Source of the DNA: Blastomussa wellsi
Lineage: Eukaryota > Cnidaria > Anthozoa > Scleractinia > Plerogyridae
Length of the DNA: 64,000 nt
NCBI GenBank assembly: GCA_947652115.1
Contig: OX393567.1
Span: 18,160,101 to 18,224,100, forward strand
Reading direction: 5' to 3'
The notes under the pieces are model-generated. The model was given only the letters and a program-made list of their open reading frames with translations, made no database searches and was not told where the DNA came from. This document shows positions 20,882 to 32,581 of the stretch, one piece after another. The first letter of the stretch is position 1; each line of letters starts with the position of its first letter. The translations under genes and the position numbers were made by a program.

Positions 20882-23800
20882 ATGCTTCGTTCATCCTTTG
20901 TAGAGGAAACAGCGAATCCATGGTCACCTTCCGCAACATATATTCACGTTGGTTCTTTACAAAATATCCTAACTTTTGCCGAAAAGTCAGGTCACATTGA
21001 CAGGGTAGGTGGAACATTTCTCTCCTTCTAACGGATTTGATTTATACCATTCTGGAATAACAAAGACAAACAAGGGAAAGAATGAGAATTGCTCATTTGA
21101 TTGTAAAATTTTAAAAACCTGTCTCGTAAAAGTCTTTGTTCTGTGTATAGAGAAATGTGAACATCGAAGAAATTAAACGAAAAGTGGATGCGAGCTCACC
21201 TTCAGTGGCCTTGATAAGATTGCTGAGAGAAATCACAAGACTTGGCAAAGCTTTAGACAAGGTAACTTACAGACAAGAGAATGGAGAGGGGTAGGGTGGG
21301 GTGGGGTGAAGTTTTTGCTGAGAGAAACCAGAAGGGAAATGGAATGTGGCAGGGGAGATGGGACTCCCTACATTAGACTTTACTTGACGCTCAGCCCCAA
21401 AGGGTTACTTTTTTCAGGGTGCAGGGAGGGTCCCCTGTACCCCCTTGCAAAATCGAATTACTCGTCACGCTTCACGAATAGCAACCAAACTGTTTTTACT
21501 GGGTCTACTGTTGGGTTTTAAGTATGATTTCTCATCTACTGGAGTCTAGATAATTATCAATTCAGTTGAAACAATTATTTTTGACTGGTAATGCATATCC
21601 AAATGAAAGTGCACCTAACCCCAAAGTATTATTTTCGCTAAAATAAGCCTTTGCACCAGTTTGAGACACAATGTACCTTTTGTTTCTCCTTTTTCACCAA
21701 ATTCTTACTATTTATAGCATTCAAAAGTTACGAAAAACTGTGCATCATTTGTTCCACGACCTAGTCAGAAGGGGTATGGGTCTATTCCCTATTTGACATC
21801 ACAAACTAATTTGCATGCATGTTTACAAAGACTTGATGCGATTCAAATCAGTTTGTGATGTCAAACAGGGAATAGAGCCACGCCCCTTCTGACTCGGTCA
21901 TGGAACAAATGATGCACAATTTTTTGTAACTTTTGAATGCTATAAATAGTCATAAATTGGGAAAAAGGAGAAACAAAAGGTACAATTTGTTTCAAACTGG
22001 TGCAAAGGTTTATTTTAGAGAAAATAATATAATTTTTGGGGTTAAGTGCACTTAAAGTCACTTTACTTATTTGTCTCATTTTAGTATCAAAACAATTATC
22101 TATTGTTAAATGGCTCATAAATTTAAAACTGAAAACAAAGTTGTAAACTAGCACCAATGTTCAAAGAATGGTCACGCAAGGCCAATGAGTCACTAATCCA
22201 ACTCTGTTTGCAAGGCTTAGTGGTTTAAGATGCTGGTGTTGTGATTAGGAGGCTGGAGGTTCAAGCCATCCACCCTGCCACTAGTGGGATTTGTTTCTTG
22301 GTAGTCCACAGTTGAAATCCTTGGTCATGGTTTGTAAATAACCAACTGGTCTGCCTCATGCCTAGGGGTTTCAATAAAATTTGAAGTAGGGAGCCAGCTT
22401 GAGTAGAGTAACCAGCAGTTTGTTAAGAATCTTTCTTTAATTTCCTCAAATTTGAGAGAAAAGTAGCCGTTTGCAAAAGTAACTGATGGTTTCCGTAGGC
22501 TGCCAGTACTTATCGAAAGCACTGCATTCCCTTTGTGATTTTTAACTTTGCGACGTTTATTTAAAATATTTGTGTCCTTTGTTTCAGTGGCATGCCTGAA
22601 AACTATTTAAGCTTAAGAAGTTAAACGCATGACCTCTTAAAGGTGATTCCTCAGTATTGCATTGCGTATCTTTACTGCGCAGCATTTTATGCACGATTAG
22701 CGCACCCAGCACGCGCACGTGAAACAATGTGGCGGCTTTTTCTATAGGGATTTGCTCTTGAGTGAGATAAATCGTCGTTATTATCATAAACAAGCACAGT
22801 GACCTATATTTTTTATTGCAGAATTTTGGTGTACTAATTATCATCTTTAAGTTAAAAAAATAAAAGTAAAAATTCTTGGATAGGAAAAAAAGATATAGTT
22901 AAAACCTCTCAGACAATCGTTACTCGAGGATGCCAATTAGCCTTGGGGGCAACGACTCGAGGTACAGTTTTGTGTCGCAATCGTTTGAATTTGTCTAATT
23001 TTTGCCATAAATCATATGTTAAATTGTTCCATATAATCAAGACTTAACAGCTATCAAGTTTTTTGCCAAGTATTCGGTTAATAATCTGTCTTTTCAGCTA
23101 CCGCAAAATTTACTGTGAAACAATAAAATAGTGTGCGTGATTAGCATAATTGGGGTAAGATTGACCCATCATATCTCTTTTGGGAGCATGGTGACCTACC
23201 TTTCTTATTGTATTTTTCGAAACAGTGCTTGGAAGGGAACAATCAGGGAAAGTTTCAAAAAAATTGTTGGATAACTTCTATTTCTGGGGAATCACCTTAA
23301 ATAACATTTACATTACATTTTCTAGTTTCCAGGGTCTGGAAAATAATATTCATTTGTTATTTAACATCTGTGGTAATGATAAATGAAATGGTGACTTGGA
23401 TAAAGTGAACTAAATGAAAAAACATTCTCAATTCAAATTAAACAGAAAAAGAATTTTTTGAACCCCCAACGGGAGTCAGACCTATGACCTTTAGTCGGTA
23501 TCTTGGTTGACATAGAATTCTTTTTTACAAAAAGGTAAATTTGGAAATTCAGTGCCATTTAAAGGAAGCAGAAACAAAGGACATTGCGCATGTGGACATT
23601 CTTGGTAGGTTGTCAGAATAATTGAAAGTTATTTCTGTCATAGCTTCCTTGGGTTTCTTGTCTGGAGACTACTTAGCTAGTCTTCTGTAATTGTTGGGCT
23701 GCATACTGTTGCGGTTGAAATGCATGAAAATTTTTCGCCTCTAATTATTAGCTGATTTTAAATTATTTGCAGCAGTTTGTAAATTATGTGAACTCATTAT

Positions 23801-26800
23801 TAAGAGAATTGGGAAAGTCTGTGTGAGACCATGAGACCCATACTACCAGTACTTAAATCCCGTAGCATAAAATGCATCCTCTCCAGCTTTACCCAACATT
23901 TTGTGGTTACCATTTATGCTATTTATATTTGTGGAGGCAGGCCTGCCTAGTGGTAGGGCACTGGACTTGTAACCTGGACCGGTGGTCGCAGGTTCAAGTC
24001 CTCCTCTCCACCATTACCTGGATTTGTTTTCAATGGTTCCAAACTCAACTCCTCCACTCTTTGTAAATAGACAACTGGACAGCCTTCTGCCAGCTGGGAA
24101 AGCTTCTCGGCCAACTGTTTATTTTTTAGATATTCTTTCAATCTTGGGCATTAGCCTCCTATACCCCAGCTGCCAGTTCGGGTTTATTTACTACATATTT
24201 TCCTCTTGGTTACTTTATATGCTTTATGGTAAAACAAGGCAAATCGTAACTGTTGAACTGTTGAGAGCTAGATTAAGTAACAAAATGTCAGTTTAACAGA
24301 TATTAAATTGATACTACTTCATTTATTTCACTAATGTACAGGAAGTAGATGTCACCAACTGGAACAGATCTCTGGTCAGTTGTCTGCCATCATAGAGAAA
24401 AAGGATGAGCTCATCTCTAGACTGCAACAGCCCTTTGTAGGAGAATTCCTGGAAATAGATGCAGCACATCACAAGTAAGATATTTTTACAGCGCTTTACA
24501 ATTACTGTGAAGCTAAATACCAGAAATATATAAATACCAGAAACGTTCTGTTACAACAGGGGTTCATTAACCCATTGATATGAAGTGTGATTACCGCCAA
24601 AATTAGTACTTGGTATTTTGCTATTTGAACCTGTAGTTTTGTAATTGAGTTTTGATATCTTGCTTTTGCAAACTGTTCTTTTTCTATTGTGTTCTGGTAT
24701 CTTGCTACTGGGACCTGCTCTTTTCAATTGTGTTCTTGTATTCTGACATTTTGCCATTGGAACATTACACCTGCACTTTTGTCATTTTGTTCTGAAATCT
24801 TGCTATTGAAAATCGCTTTTTTGTTATTGTGTTGTTACATTTTGCCATTGGAACATTACGACCTGCACTTTTGTTATTGCGTTCTTCTAGTTTGATGGTG
24901 TTCCTTTCATTTTGGTGTTTTGACAAGGTAACATGCAGTTCGGCATGGCACTCAGTAACGCGTTTTGGACACAATAATTTATTTCTGGAGTCCAAGATGG
25001 CGGACGAGCAGGCAATGATAGGACGTCTTCTTAATAACTCCCTCGTTGCTATCATAAGGGAATTGGCTTCAGAAATACTTGATTCGGACAGAATCGCAAT
25101 GAGGTTAGCAAGGAGTGGACAGGCTTATCACGGCTCCCGCTGTCTCGTAATGTGACAAGTCTGTGACCTTCAGAGAGTATGTCGTTTAGAGATTTACCTT
25201 TGCTGTAAGAAATGAAAGGTGGTTCCCTGCATATTTCTCTCAGCAATGGTTGATTCTCTATTATGTTGTGTGAAAAAGTGACAGGCCAAACACGACTTCC
25301 GTTTGCCAATTTTAGCCTTCATTGAGAGCAGTGGATGATTTGCTAACCTCTGCTAACCTTAACCTTAGCCTTGTTAACCTTGCTAACCTCTGTTTGAGAA
25401 TGAAACAAACACAATGTGATAAAGAATGAGACATTTGCCAGAAGGTATCATTGCAGTATTCCAGAGATTTCAAACGTTGGATGCTAGTAACGCAGCAATA
25501 TAGATCTAGGCAATGGAGGTGCAGTAACAGCTGGAATACAGCTCTTGATGATTTTAGACAACAGTAGCCTGGAAAAGACTGGGATCTTAAAACTGCATTA
25601 ATGTGAGAAAGAGTATGGTTCACGCTAACCAGAAGCTTGCGATAAACAAAAGGTCACTGTTAGAGAAATCAACTGATCTGGCTGACTTAAAAGATAAAAA
25701 GTTTACAAGATTACATTTTAAAGGCTACAAAAGATCTGGAAGCAGAAAACAAGCCAATAAATTTAACCAAATGCCACAAAGCTACTAAACACGACGGCAT
25801 AAACATACTATTAAACGGCTCTTAAAATAACATGAAATCATCCACTGCTCTCAGTGAAGGCTAAAATCGACAAACGGAAGTTGTGTTTGGCCTGTTACTT
25901 GCCACAAAGCTAGCAAACACGACGGCATAAACATACTATTACCGTATTTACCCGTGTATAAGTCGACCTTTCGCAACCTAAAAATCAGTCCAAAAAATCG
26001 CCCTCGACTTATACATGGGTCAAAAACTAAAACCCAAGCACCAGTAAAATAAATTCGGCACAATTAGCATAACAATCGTGTCTATAATCTTACGTAAAAC
26101 ATCTTACAAACAATGACACAAAACGTGAAGTCCTTCGCTTAGCGGTCTGCGTCTAAATTCGCAGTTCAAGTCGAAATGCTTTAAAATTTATCTGCTTTAT
26201 GTAGACCTGAGGGTTGAAGATACTCCCTGGCACAATTTCGGAATAAAGAACTGACATTTCCTGCAAAATAAAGCCGTAAATCTGCTGAGGAAAACATCTT
26301 TCTCGCTTCGAACTCCTTGCTTCGTAACCTGGCATGATGTAAGCACGTGCAGTCATCAGTTACCAATACTCTACCGATTTTGTAGCTTGGTTACCAAGTT
26401 TTCTAAACACGCTGTTTATCGAGCGCTCTCGAAGATTTAAGACCTTCTTCGGTGTTTTGCCTGCCTGCTAAAGCTGCTTTTTCAATTTCCACAGTCAAAA
26501 AGGTTTGTCTGCAATTAGTATGTCTGATTTTGTAAGCCTGTTTCAAACATTATGGACAAAATGCCCACATGTACATGTGTTGTTAAAACGATTGCGGACA
26601 TGCGAGAATATTAAAACTTCACAATGAAACTTGCTGTGATTGTTTCATATATCAATAGTACTTACCTGAACAATAATTCTAAGAAATACAATATATTTAA
26701 GTTTTCCAATAAAATAAAGAAAACTTAGTTTTTGGCCCCAAAGTTAGGGGGTCGACTTATACACAAGGTCGACTAATACACGGGTAAATACGGGTAAACG

Positions 26801-29406
26801 GGAACCACCTTTCATTTCTTACAGGAAAGGTAAATCTCTAAAAGACATACTCTCTGAAGGTCACAGACTCGTGCCGTGATAAGCCTGTCAACTCCTTGCT
26901 AACCTCATTGCGATTCTGTCCGAATCAAGTATTTCTGAAGCCAATTCCCTTATGATAGCAACAAGCAAGTTATTTAGAAGGGGACGTATCATTGCCTGCT
27001 CGTCTGCCATCTTGGACTCCAGAAATAAATTATTGTGTCCAAAACGCGTTACTGATTGCCATGCCGAACTGCATGTTACCTTGTCAAAACACCAAAATAA
27101 AAAGAACACCATCAAACTAGAGTAACAAAATAACAAAAGTTCAGGTCGTAATGTTCCATTGGCAGAATGTCACAACGAAATAACAAAAACGCGATTTTCA
27201 ATAGCAAGATTTCAGAACAAAATGACAAAAGTGCAGGTGTTTTGTTCCAATGGCAAAATGTCAGAATGCAAGAACACAGTTGAAAAGAGCAGGTCCCAAT
27301 AGCAAGATACCAGAACACAATAGAAAAAGAACAGTTTGCAAAAGCAAGATATTGAAACTCAATTACAAAACTACAAGTTCAAATAGCAAAATACCAAGTA
27401 CTAATTTTGGCGGTAATCACACTTCATACATTGACTCCAGGAGATTTTTGAAAAAAAAAACATGTTTTTTAGACATTTTGAACATTTTCTAGTCAGTTAT
27501 AGTCTAAATATGCTTCAGGGAATTCCCTGGTCCCCATCCCTTACTGACAGTCCTGATGAAAACCTGAAATATTTCAGGAATGTTGATTGTGTAGTGACCA
27601 ATCACAACAAAGTTCAGAACACGCATAAAACCTCAAAACCACAAGCTAACTATCGTTGCTGTTTGCAGTTTAGTTTTCTCAAACCAGATTGGCTTTTTCC
27701 TTTCAAGTCCAGGGGTTTCATTAAGTTTTTGTGCAGGAGGTCAGTAGGGTTTTCCAGTTGGACGTTTTTGGTTTCTTGTAAAAGAAAGTAAGTATAAAGA
27801 AGATGAAAACAGCCTTGCAAAGTCATGGCTAAGTCTCGTTCACAGTTGGTCAATTTGCCCGGTGCCTGGTCCTTAACCCATTGACTCCTAAACCGGCCGT
27901 AACCGGCCGTGACAGTCCTTGACCTTTGTTCCGCTTCTGACGTCATCAGCTTTGACCAAAATAGGAATCCCATTTATCCCAGTTCTACAGAAGGGAAAGA
28001 GCTTTCCAATGATACCCAGATGATATTGATTGGGCCAATGGAGCTTGAAATATGCAGGAAAACGCTTAGAATTTTCCACCAAAAACTAGGAGGAAAATTT
28101 CCCTCACTTACTCTTGGCTACTCCATGTTGAGTATTTCCCGTCCCAATGATGCTTTCGTGGCAATTCTTGGACCGAAAGCAAGCCCAGTAAAAGGCCAAC
28201 AAAAGCATAAAAAAGATACGAGGAAAGGAGAAAGGAAAAGCGTAAAATAAAAATAAAGAAATCAAAAAGCCTGAAGACGTGGGTCACTTGGAGATTTTTG
28301 AAAAAACCTGTTTTCTAGACATTTTGAACATTTTCTAGTCAGTTATAGGCTAAATATGCTTCAAATTTCTCTAAAATGCATTTGCAAAATAAAGACATGC
28401 CAGGTTTTGCCAGGCAAATCATGTTTCCCAGTTTGCTCGAAAAGAGCAACAATGTGTCCTCGATCATTTGCTATGCCCTTACATGTTTACATTTTCAGTT
28501 GTAGATAACACTCTGCACTATCTGAGATTGTCTCACTACTTTACTTTCCCCACCTACTTAACAGCCCTGGTTCATGGTTTCTTAGCTTGACAGTACAGTG
28601 TAACTTGTTCAGTATAAAAATAGCTTTTGAATAATGAGAAAACCATTAAGACCTTACGTGTAATATAAAACATGTAGAGAAATTATTAATTCAGTCCTTT
28701 GTAGCCAATGTCGGCATGGTTCACTCTCATTACCATTCTTGCATAAGCAGATACCTTAGGGATTTCATTAAGTTTTTGTGCAGGAGGTCAGTAGGGTTTT
28801 TAAGCCAGACATTTTAAGTTTTTCTTACAAAAGAAAGCACGGAAAGTATAGAGAAGGGAAAGTCATGGTTAAGTTTTTGTTCACAGCCGATTTCCCCGGC
28901 GGTGCCCTAACACCAGAACAAATGGATTAATCAGCTTCTGGCCTAAAAAAATGGAGTGTTTGTGATGAACTGCATCTTTGTTCTTCTTTCCAGAAATACA
29001 GCAGAAGTTTTGCCCATTATTTCATCAGACCTATCCAGTTTTCCAACATTACTGGAGAACATTGCATGGATAAAAAACTTCTCACTAGCGGATGGCCAGT
29101 TGGTAAGTTAAAGTACACTGTTTATATTACGACTCTGGAGATTCAGCATGTGCTGCATTGTGACACTTGAAAGCTCACTTTAATTTTTCGTGCTCGTCTT
29201 TGTTTCGATTCTGACCAACAGAGATACCTGTTTTAATTACCTACTCTCCAGTAACTGTTTGTGTGTGTTATTTCTAGATATCCGTCCTGTCTTCTGTCGA
29301 ATCTTCATTTGCTGAAATTCAAAGTTTTTACCAGGCTCTGTGTCAGAGCCGAAATCTTATGTCACATCTTCAAGAGGAACTTGTTAAACAAAGGGATACA
29401 GTATAA
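20882..29406 (+). CDS. HAUS2: HAUS augmin-like complex subunit 2, six coding exons
   Basis: Exons: 20882-21004, 21151-21261, 23553-23604, 24342-24474, 28994-29102, 29278-29406. Phases join cleanly to ~218 residues (human HAUS2 is ~235). Recognition rests on the N-terminal NPWSP (human NPWDP), a coiled-coil central part (KEAETKDIAHVDILGSRCHQ, then LSAIIEKKDELISRLQQPF, then EFLEIDAAHHK) and the following helices (AEVLPIISSDLSSFPTLLEN). HAUS2 belongs to the eight-subunit augmin complex that recruits gamma-tubulin to existing spindle microtubules for branching nucleation. The 52-nt third exon was found only because the phase and the helical sequence demanded it. The start at 20882 is chosen because NPW is near the N-terminus in relatives; an in-frame ATG at 20747 would add 45 residues. 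A poly-A signal AATAAA lies at 29420-29425. Conservation is low, as is usual for this subunit. Confidence 0.87.
21603..22052. mobile_element. Foldback MITE (~450 bp) in HAUS2 intron 2
   Basis: Long imperfect inverted repeats run from AAGTGCACCTAACCCCAAAG (left, ~21606) to GGGGTTAAGTGCACTT (right, ~22052). They pair through 'tttgcaccagtttgag', 'ttttgtttctcct' and 'gcatcatttgttcca' blocks to a centre near 21820. A half copy lies at 40107-40205. Confidence 0.8.
22195..22380 (+). repeat. tRNA-derived SINE remnant in HAUS2 intron 2
   Basis: A-box-like GGCTTAGTGGTTTAAGATG and B-box-like GGAGGTTCAAGCCATCC are spaced as in a tRNA. They are followed by a non-tRNA tail (GGTAGTCCACAGTTGAAATCC). Degenerate. 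Confidence 0.5.
23931..24175 (+). repeat. tRNA-like SINE (tRNA head ~23931-24013) in HAUS2 intron 3
   Basis: The acceptor-stem-like GTGGAG (23932) pairs with CTCCAC (~24006). An A box (TGCCTAGTGGTAGGGCACT) and B box (GGTTCAAGTCC) are present, and the anticodon loop reads CTTGTAA (Thr-TGT-like). A tail follows with no poly-A. Helix mispairs make a functional tRNA unlikely, so a Pol III SINE is the better call. Confidence 0.6.
24573..27430. mobile_element. Composite foldback transposon with ~650 bp inverted arms and a nested insertion (HAUS2 intron 4)
   Basis: The left arm 24573-25230 is repeated as its reverse complement at about 26800-27430. Matched blocks include ATTAGTACTTGGTATTTTGC against its complement at 27395, and the 'gtctgtgaccttcagagagtatgtc' region against 26845-26870. 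A second internal palindrome pairs 25270-25340 with 25836-25905. A third, distinct element (25940-26800) sits inside. No transposase ORF is visible, so the element is non-autonomous. Confidence 0.75.
25943..26800. mobile_element. Nested element with CCGTATTTACCCGTGTATAA termini
   Basis: The left end CCGTATTTACCCGTGTATAA with GTCGACC (25943-25970) is mirrored at the right end: GGTCGACTAATACACGGGTA with AATACGGGT (26767-26795). A second inverted pair CTCGACTTATACATGGGT/GTCGACTTATACACAAGGT lies just inside. No transposase was seen. It interrupts the outer foldback element. Confidence 0.65.
27440..28960. repeat. Direct repeats in HAUS2 intron 4
   Basis: An ~78 bp block (GACATTTTGAACATTTTCTA with flanks) occurs at 27440-27515 and again at 28288-28365. 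A separate ~150 bp block (TTCATTAAGTTTTTGTGCAG onward) occurs at 27717-27870 and 28764-28905. The order AB...AB suggests one ~0.9-1 kb segment was duplicated and then diverged. Confidence 0.65.
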
Positions 29407-29499
29407 TAGATACACCTTTAATAAATGGCTACATTTGTAAATTGTACAGATGTAGTCAGTCTGTGTTAACTATCGGATACACCCAGCAAGGGCCCCATT

Positions 29500-30000
29500 G
29501 GTGAGTTATCAATCTCGCCAGGGATGCAAATAACAGTCAGCCTCCACGGTGGTGCCCAAGCACTGGTACCTGGACACGAGGGAAAAAAGTACCCAGGTAC
29601 TGTCAAGTGCCCGAATCCTGGTGTGGGGACTTCAAAAGAGGTGTGTTCACATTGGTGCCCAGCTTAGAATCGTACTCGGGCACCGTACCCTGTGTGAGTG
29701 TGAACACTGCCTGACATCAGACAATGGGCAACCAAAATTTGCTAATGTCCGATCAAATATACTGTGGTCGGACAGAATGTCTAGACAATTGTTTTTACCT
29801 TCCAGTGCAAACTCCAATGTTTTGCGTTGACAGCAAGTTATTGTCAATGTGTTGTACTATAATACAGGGTTTGCACGCACCTTGAAAGTTCTTGAAAGTC
29901 CTTGAATCTCGGAATAAAAATCCAAGGCCTTAAAAGACCTTGAAAATTCTAGTCAGTGCTGGAAAGTCCTTGAAATTTGTAGCTAATTTGAATCAACCTA
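29500..30000. other. Intergenic repeat debris downstream of HAUS2
   Basis: 29640-29715 contains a short inverted pair (TGTGTTCACATTGGTGCCC / GAGTGTGAACACTG), MITE-like. 29865-30000 carries 'cttgaaagtccttgaa' repeats related to 31860-32110. No gene seen. Confidence 0.4.
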
Positions 30001-30284
30001 GACCTTTACCTGCCTGGTGTTTTGATAAGGAAAACTTTTAAGCTTTTAATGATCAAGTGTTCCCTCGAATACACTTGAGTCAACGCCTTGTTATATCTAA
30101 ATATGTGTCATATCGATCACAAAATCATGTGTCACATTTGCGTAACCAGTTAGAACACAATCAGCTAACCTAATGATACGATCTATTGTTACATCCCTTC
30201 TTTTCTAAAAAAAATCAAAGAATCAAATAAATCAAACTGAGTTCTATTAAAGTCACATCCTGTTTTGTTTTGTCCCTTTGCTTA

Positions 30285-30692
30285 GCGAACATAGTCCTTC
30301 AAGTACAAAGGGGTCTTGAAAACCCGATCAGAACGAGTTTGCTTTACTCCCGCCGGCTGCGTTGTTAGGGCTGAATCGGCTGCTGGAAGTTTCACTAGTG
30401 TCTCTAGAGAGTGCGGTTTGTGCAGCAAATTGCATGATGAAGTTGTGGTTTCCTGGGCTGCCGGTGCATTGTTTTCCTGTGGCATTTGATTTGTTTGCGG
30501 CTGCATTGGCTGTTCCTTAGTTGCCTTAAGATGTCGTCTGTTACGTCGTAAGATGGAACCATCTTCTGTACGGACATTGTATGACCTAACATTAACTTCT
30601 TCCTGGACGGTAGCTTTCTTCCATGGTTCTTTCCTGTTCTTTAAAGGCTGTAGTCGCACCCAGTTGTTCAAAGAGTGCATAACGCTATTCAC
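30285..30692 (-). mobile_element. LTR-retrotransposon polyprotein C-terminal fragment (integrase tail)
   Basis: The minus-strand ORF contains WVRLQPLKNRKEPWKKATV, then RSYNVRTEDGSILRRNRRHLK, and ends RVFKTPLYLKDYVR. The pattern 'V...Y.V.T.DG...RRNRRHLK' followed by a 'R.....P..L.DYV' end is typical of Gypsy-type integrase C-termini. The rest of the element is missing, so this is a remnant. Confidence 0.7.
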
Positions 30693-30795
30693 CGGATAAA
30701 TCGCAATCCAGTTGATAAGTGTTGGACAAAATTACTACGCTATTGAGTAGATAGTGATTTATCCGGTGGATTGCCTTATCCACCCTTTGAACCAC
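30673..30795. repeat. Short MITE with inverted ends
   Basis: TTCACCGGATAAATCGCAATCC (left; only its pairing matters) is mirrored by GATTTATCCGGTGGATTGCC on the right, around a ~40 bp loop. It abuts the start of the retroelement ORF. Confidence 0.6.
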
Positions 30796-30799
30796 CGAG

Positions 30800-32581
30800 G
30801 GCAGATCTGTCTGTTGTTGCTGAACTACTTACCTGGTGATGGTAACGTTTGACCATGGTTTGTGTAAACAGTTTCTTTTGAAACTTACCCCCTCTATTCT
30901 ATTGTTGCCATTTTAGTTCAAATGTTTTTCGCGATTTTGTGGCCGTATTTAGTCACGTGACCGAATTTGCATAAGTTCGACTTGCCAAAATGACCAGATT
31001 TCTAAACTTGTTAGTCTTGTCAGTAACTGTGCTCACATAGTGGGTGGCTCCACCTGAAATGTTCTGCAATTGGTATAGGATTTAATGGAGCCGAAACCAA
31101 GTGTGGAATTACAAGCATTTTAGGCATCCTACTGATGAACGGTTATGGCAATTGGATATTTTTTACAGGAGCCAACATTGAGATTGTGGTCTGTCCCCTT
31201 TGAATCGACTTCTCATGACTAAAGGCTCGGAAGATATACCACCCCTGTTATTTTGGGGCAGCGTAACTTGAGGGCCATGCCATAATTTACCCGAGAAAAG
31301 TGAAGTGGTGATGTATGAGAGTACCAAAAAATTACCTCAGAATAGTTGAAAAGTTATTTTTATAATTCATCCTTTCTTTACGCGTCATCTTATAAAGAGA
31401 CACTGTTGCGGGCATTTTTCGGCTTTTTAGTAAAAATGGGAACAATATTATGAATAAGTTCTTTCACTCATATACGGAATTCTCCTATAATTAAGTAAGG
31501 GGATGACCGTAAATAGTTTTCATCAATTTTTCCAAATCACAAGGACAGAACTTGAAAAAGTCAGCCTGACTGATATCACTCCATATTTAGCTTCAGTACA
31601 CTTGCGGGCGAGGTAGCAGCTCTCGTAAGGTCTCGCATGGCTTGCGACGCATTGAGAGGACAATAGAACAAACAACAGGAACGATGCCCCTAGCCCCTAA
31701 AACAATAGCAACTGCTGCCAGTGGAATTACAAGCTTACAAAAGCTGCTGCCCTACCGACACTGGCATAGAATTTGTAGTTATACTCGTGACAGTGTCCCG
31801 TTATTAAAGTTCGACACTTGGATTTGCGATTATTTTTGAATCGCGAAAATTTAAGGGTTTGGGTCATGGAAAGTTTGAATTTCATTTTCCATGCCTGGAA
31901 AGTCATGGAATTTAAGTGTAGGTCATGGAAAGTTATTTTTATTTAAAAAAGTACAAAGTAAATTAGGTTTTTCGCGAAGAAAATGGTGTAAACGTACCCA
32001 AAATGAAAGATGAGTTCCAAGAAAATGGTCAAATTTAGCTCATGGAAAACTAGGAGAAGTCATGGAAAGGTCACGGAAAGTCATGGAAATTCAAAAGCTC
32101 AAAAGAGTACGGACCCTGCTAATCATGCAATAGAAGGTAACTGAATTTTTGAAAGGTGTAACAATTTGTGACTGTTTTAATTATGAGACGGATAACATCA
32201 AGTTGAGCTAATTTGAAGCTACAAACTTACAGACAAAAACTGCCCCGTTGTATCTGCAAATCACGTATCAGACTATAACATCAAACGCTGCACCCAACCA
32301 CCTTAGTCCGACGGATGCCTACTAAAACTACCCCCAAATCCTTTGTTCGGACAGTTTGGAATTGAACATGACGTTTTACGGCAAACGACGAACGCGAGCT
32401 TGCGTTTCATTTTGTTACCATTTAATCTAATTTTTAGGTATATCTCTCAGGAAAATAGCTCGTTCACAACAAACACAAACCGACTTATTTCCGCGTACAA
32501 ACGTCTAATTTTTGCCGTTCGCGGGAAAAACAAGCGTCATGCTTTATTAGAAACAATTTAACGTCAATTTGTCAAGAGTCT
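30800..32581. other. Repeat-derived intergenic DNA before the membrane-protein cluster
   Basis: It includes a PLE-edge fragment at 30878-30905 (CTTTTGAAACTTACCCCCTC), a half copy of the foldback element of 56431-56925 at ~31200-31310, and 'tcatggaaagtcatgg' repeats at 31860-32110. No credible coding region was seen on either strand. Confidence 0.45.

Noticed and set aside
23931..24013. Possible tRNA-Thr(TGT) gene
   Set aside because: Acceptor stem nearly pairs, but anticodon and T stems have mismatches, and a SINE-like tail follows. Read as a tRNA-derived SINE.
24689..25155. Plus- and minus-strand ORFs of 68-108 aa at 24.7-25.2 and 26.9-27.5 kb with matching sequences
   Set aside because: They are mirror images produced by the inverted arms of the composite element. 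The sequence is repetitive and not coding-like.
27909..28250. 113-aa ORF in HAUS2 intron 4
   Set aside because: No family resemblance, lies in duplicated repeat DNA, lysine-rich tail from A-rich sequence; not supported as a gene.
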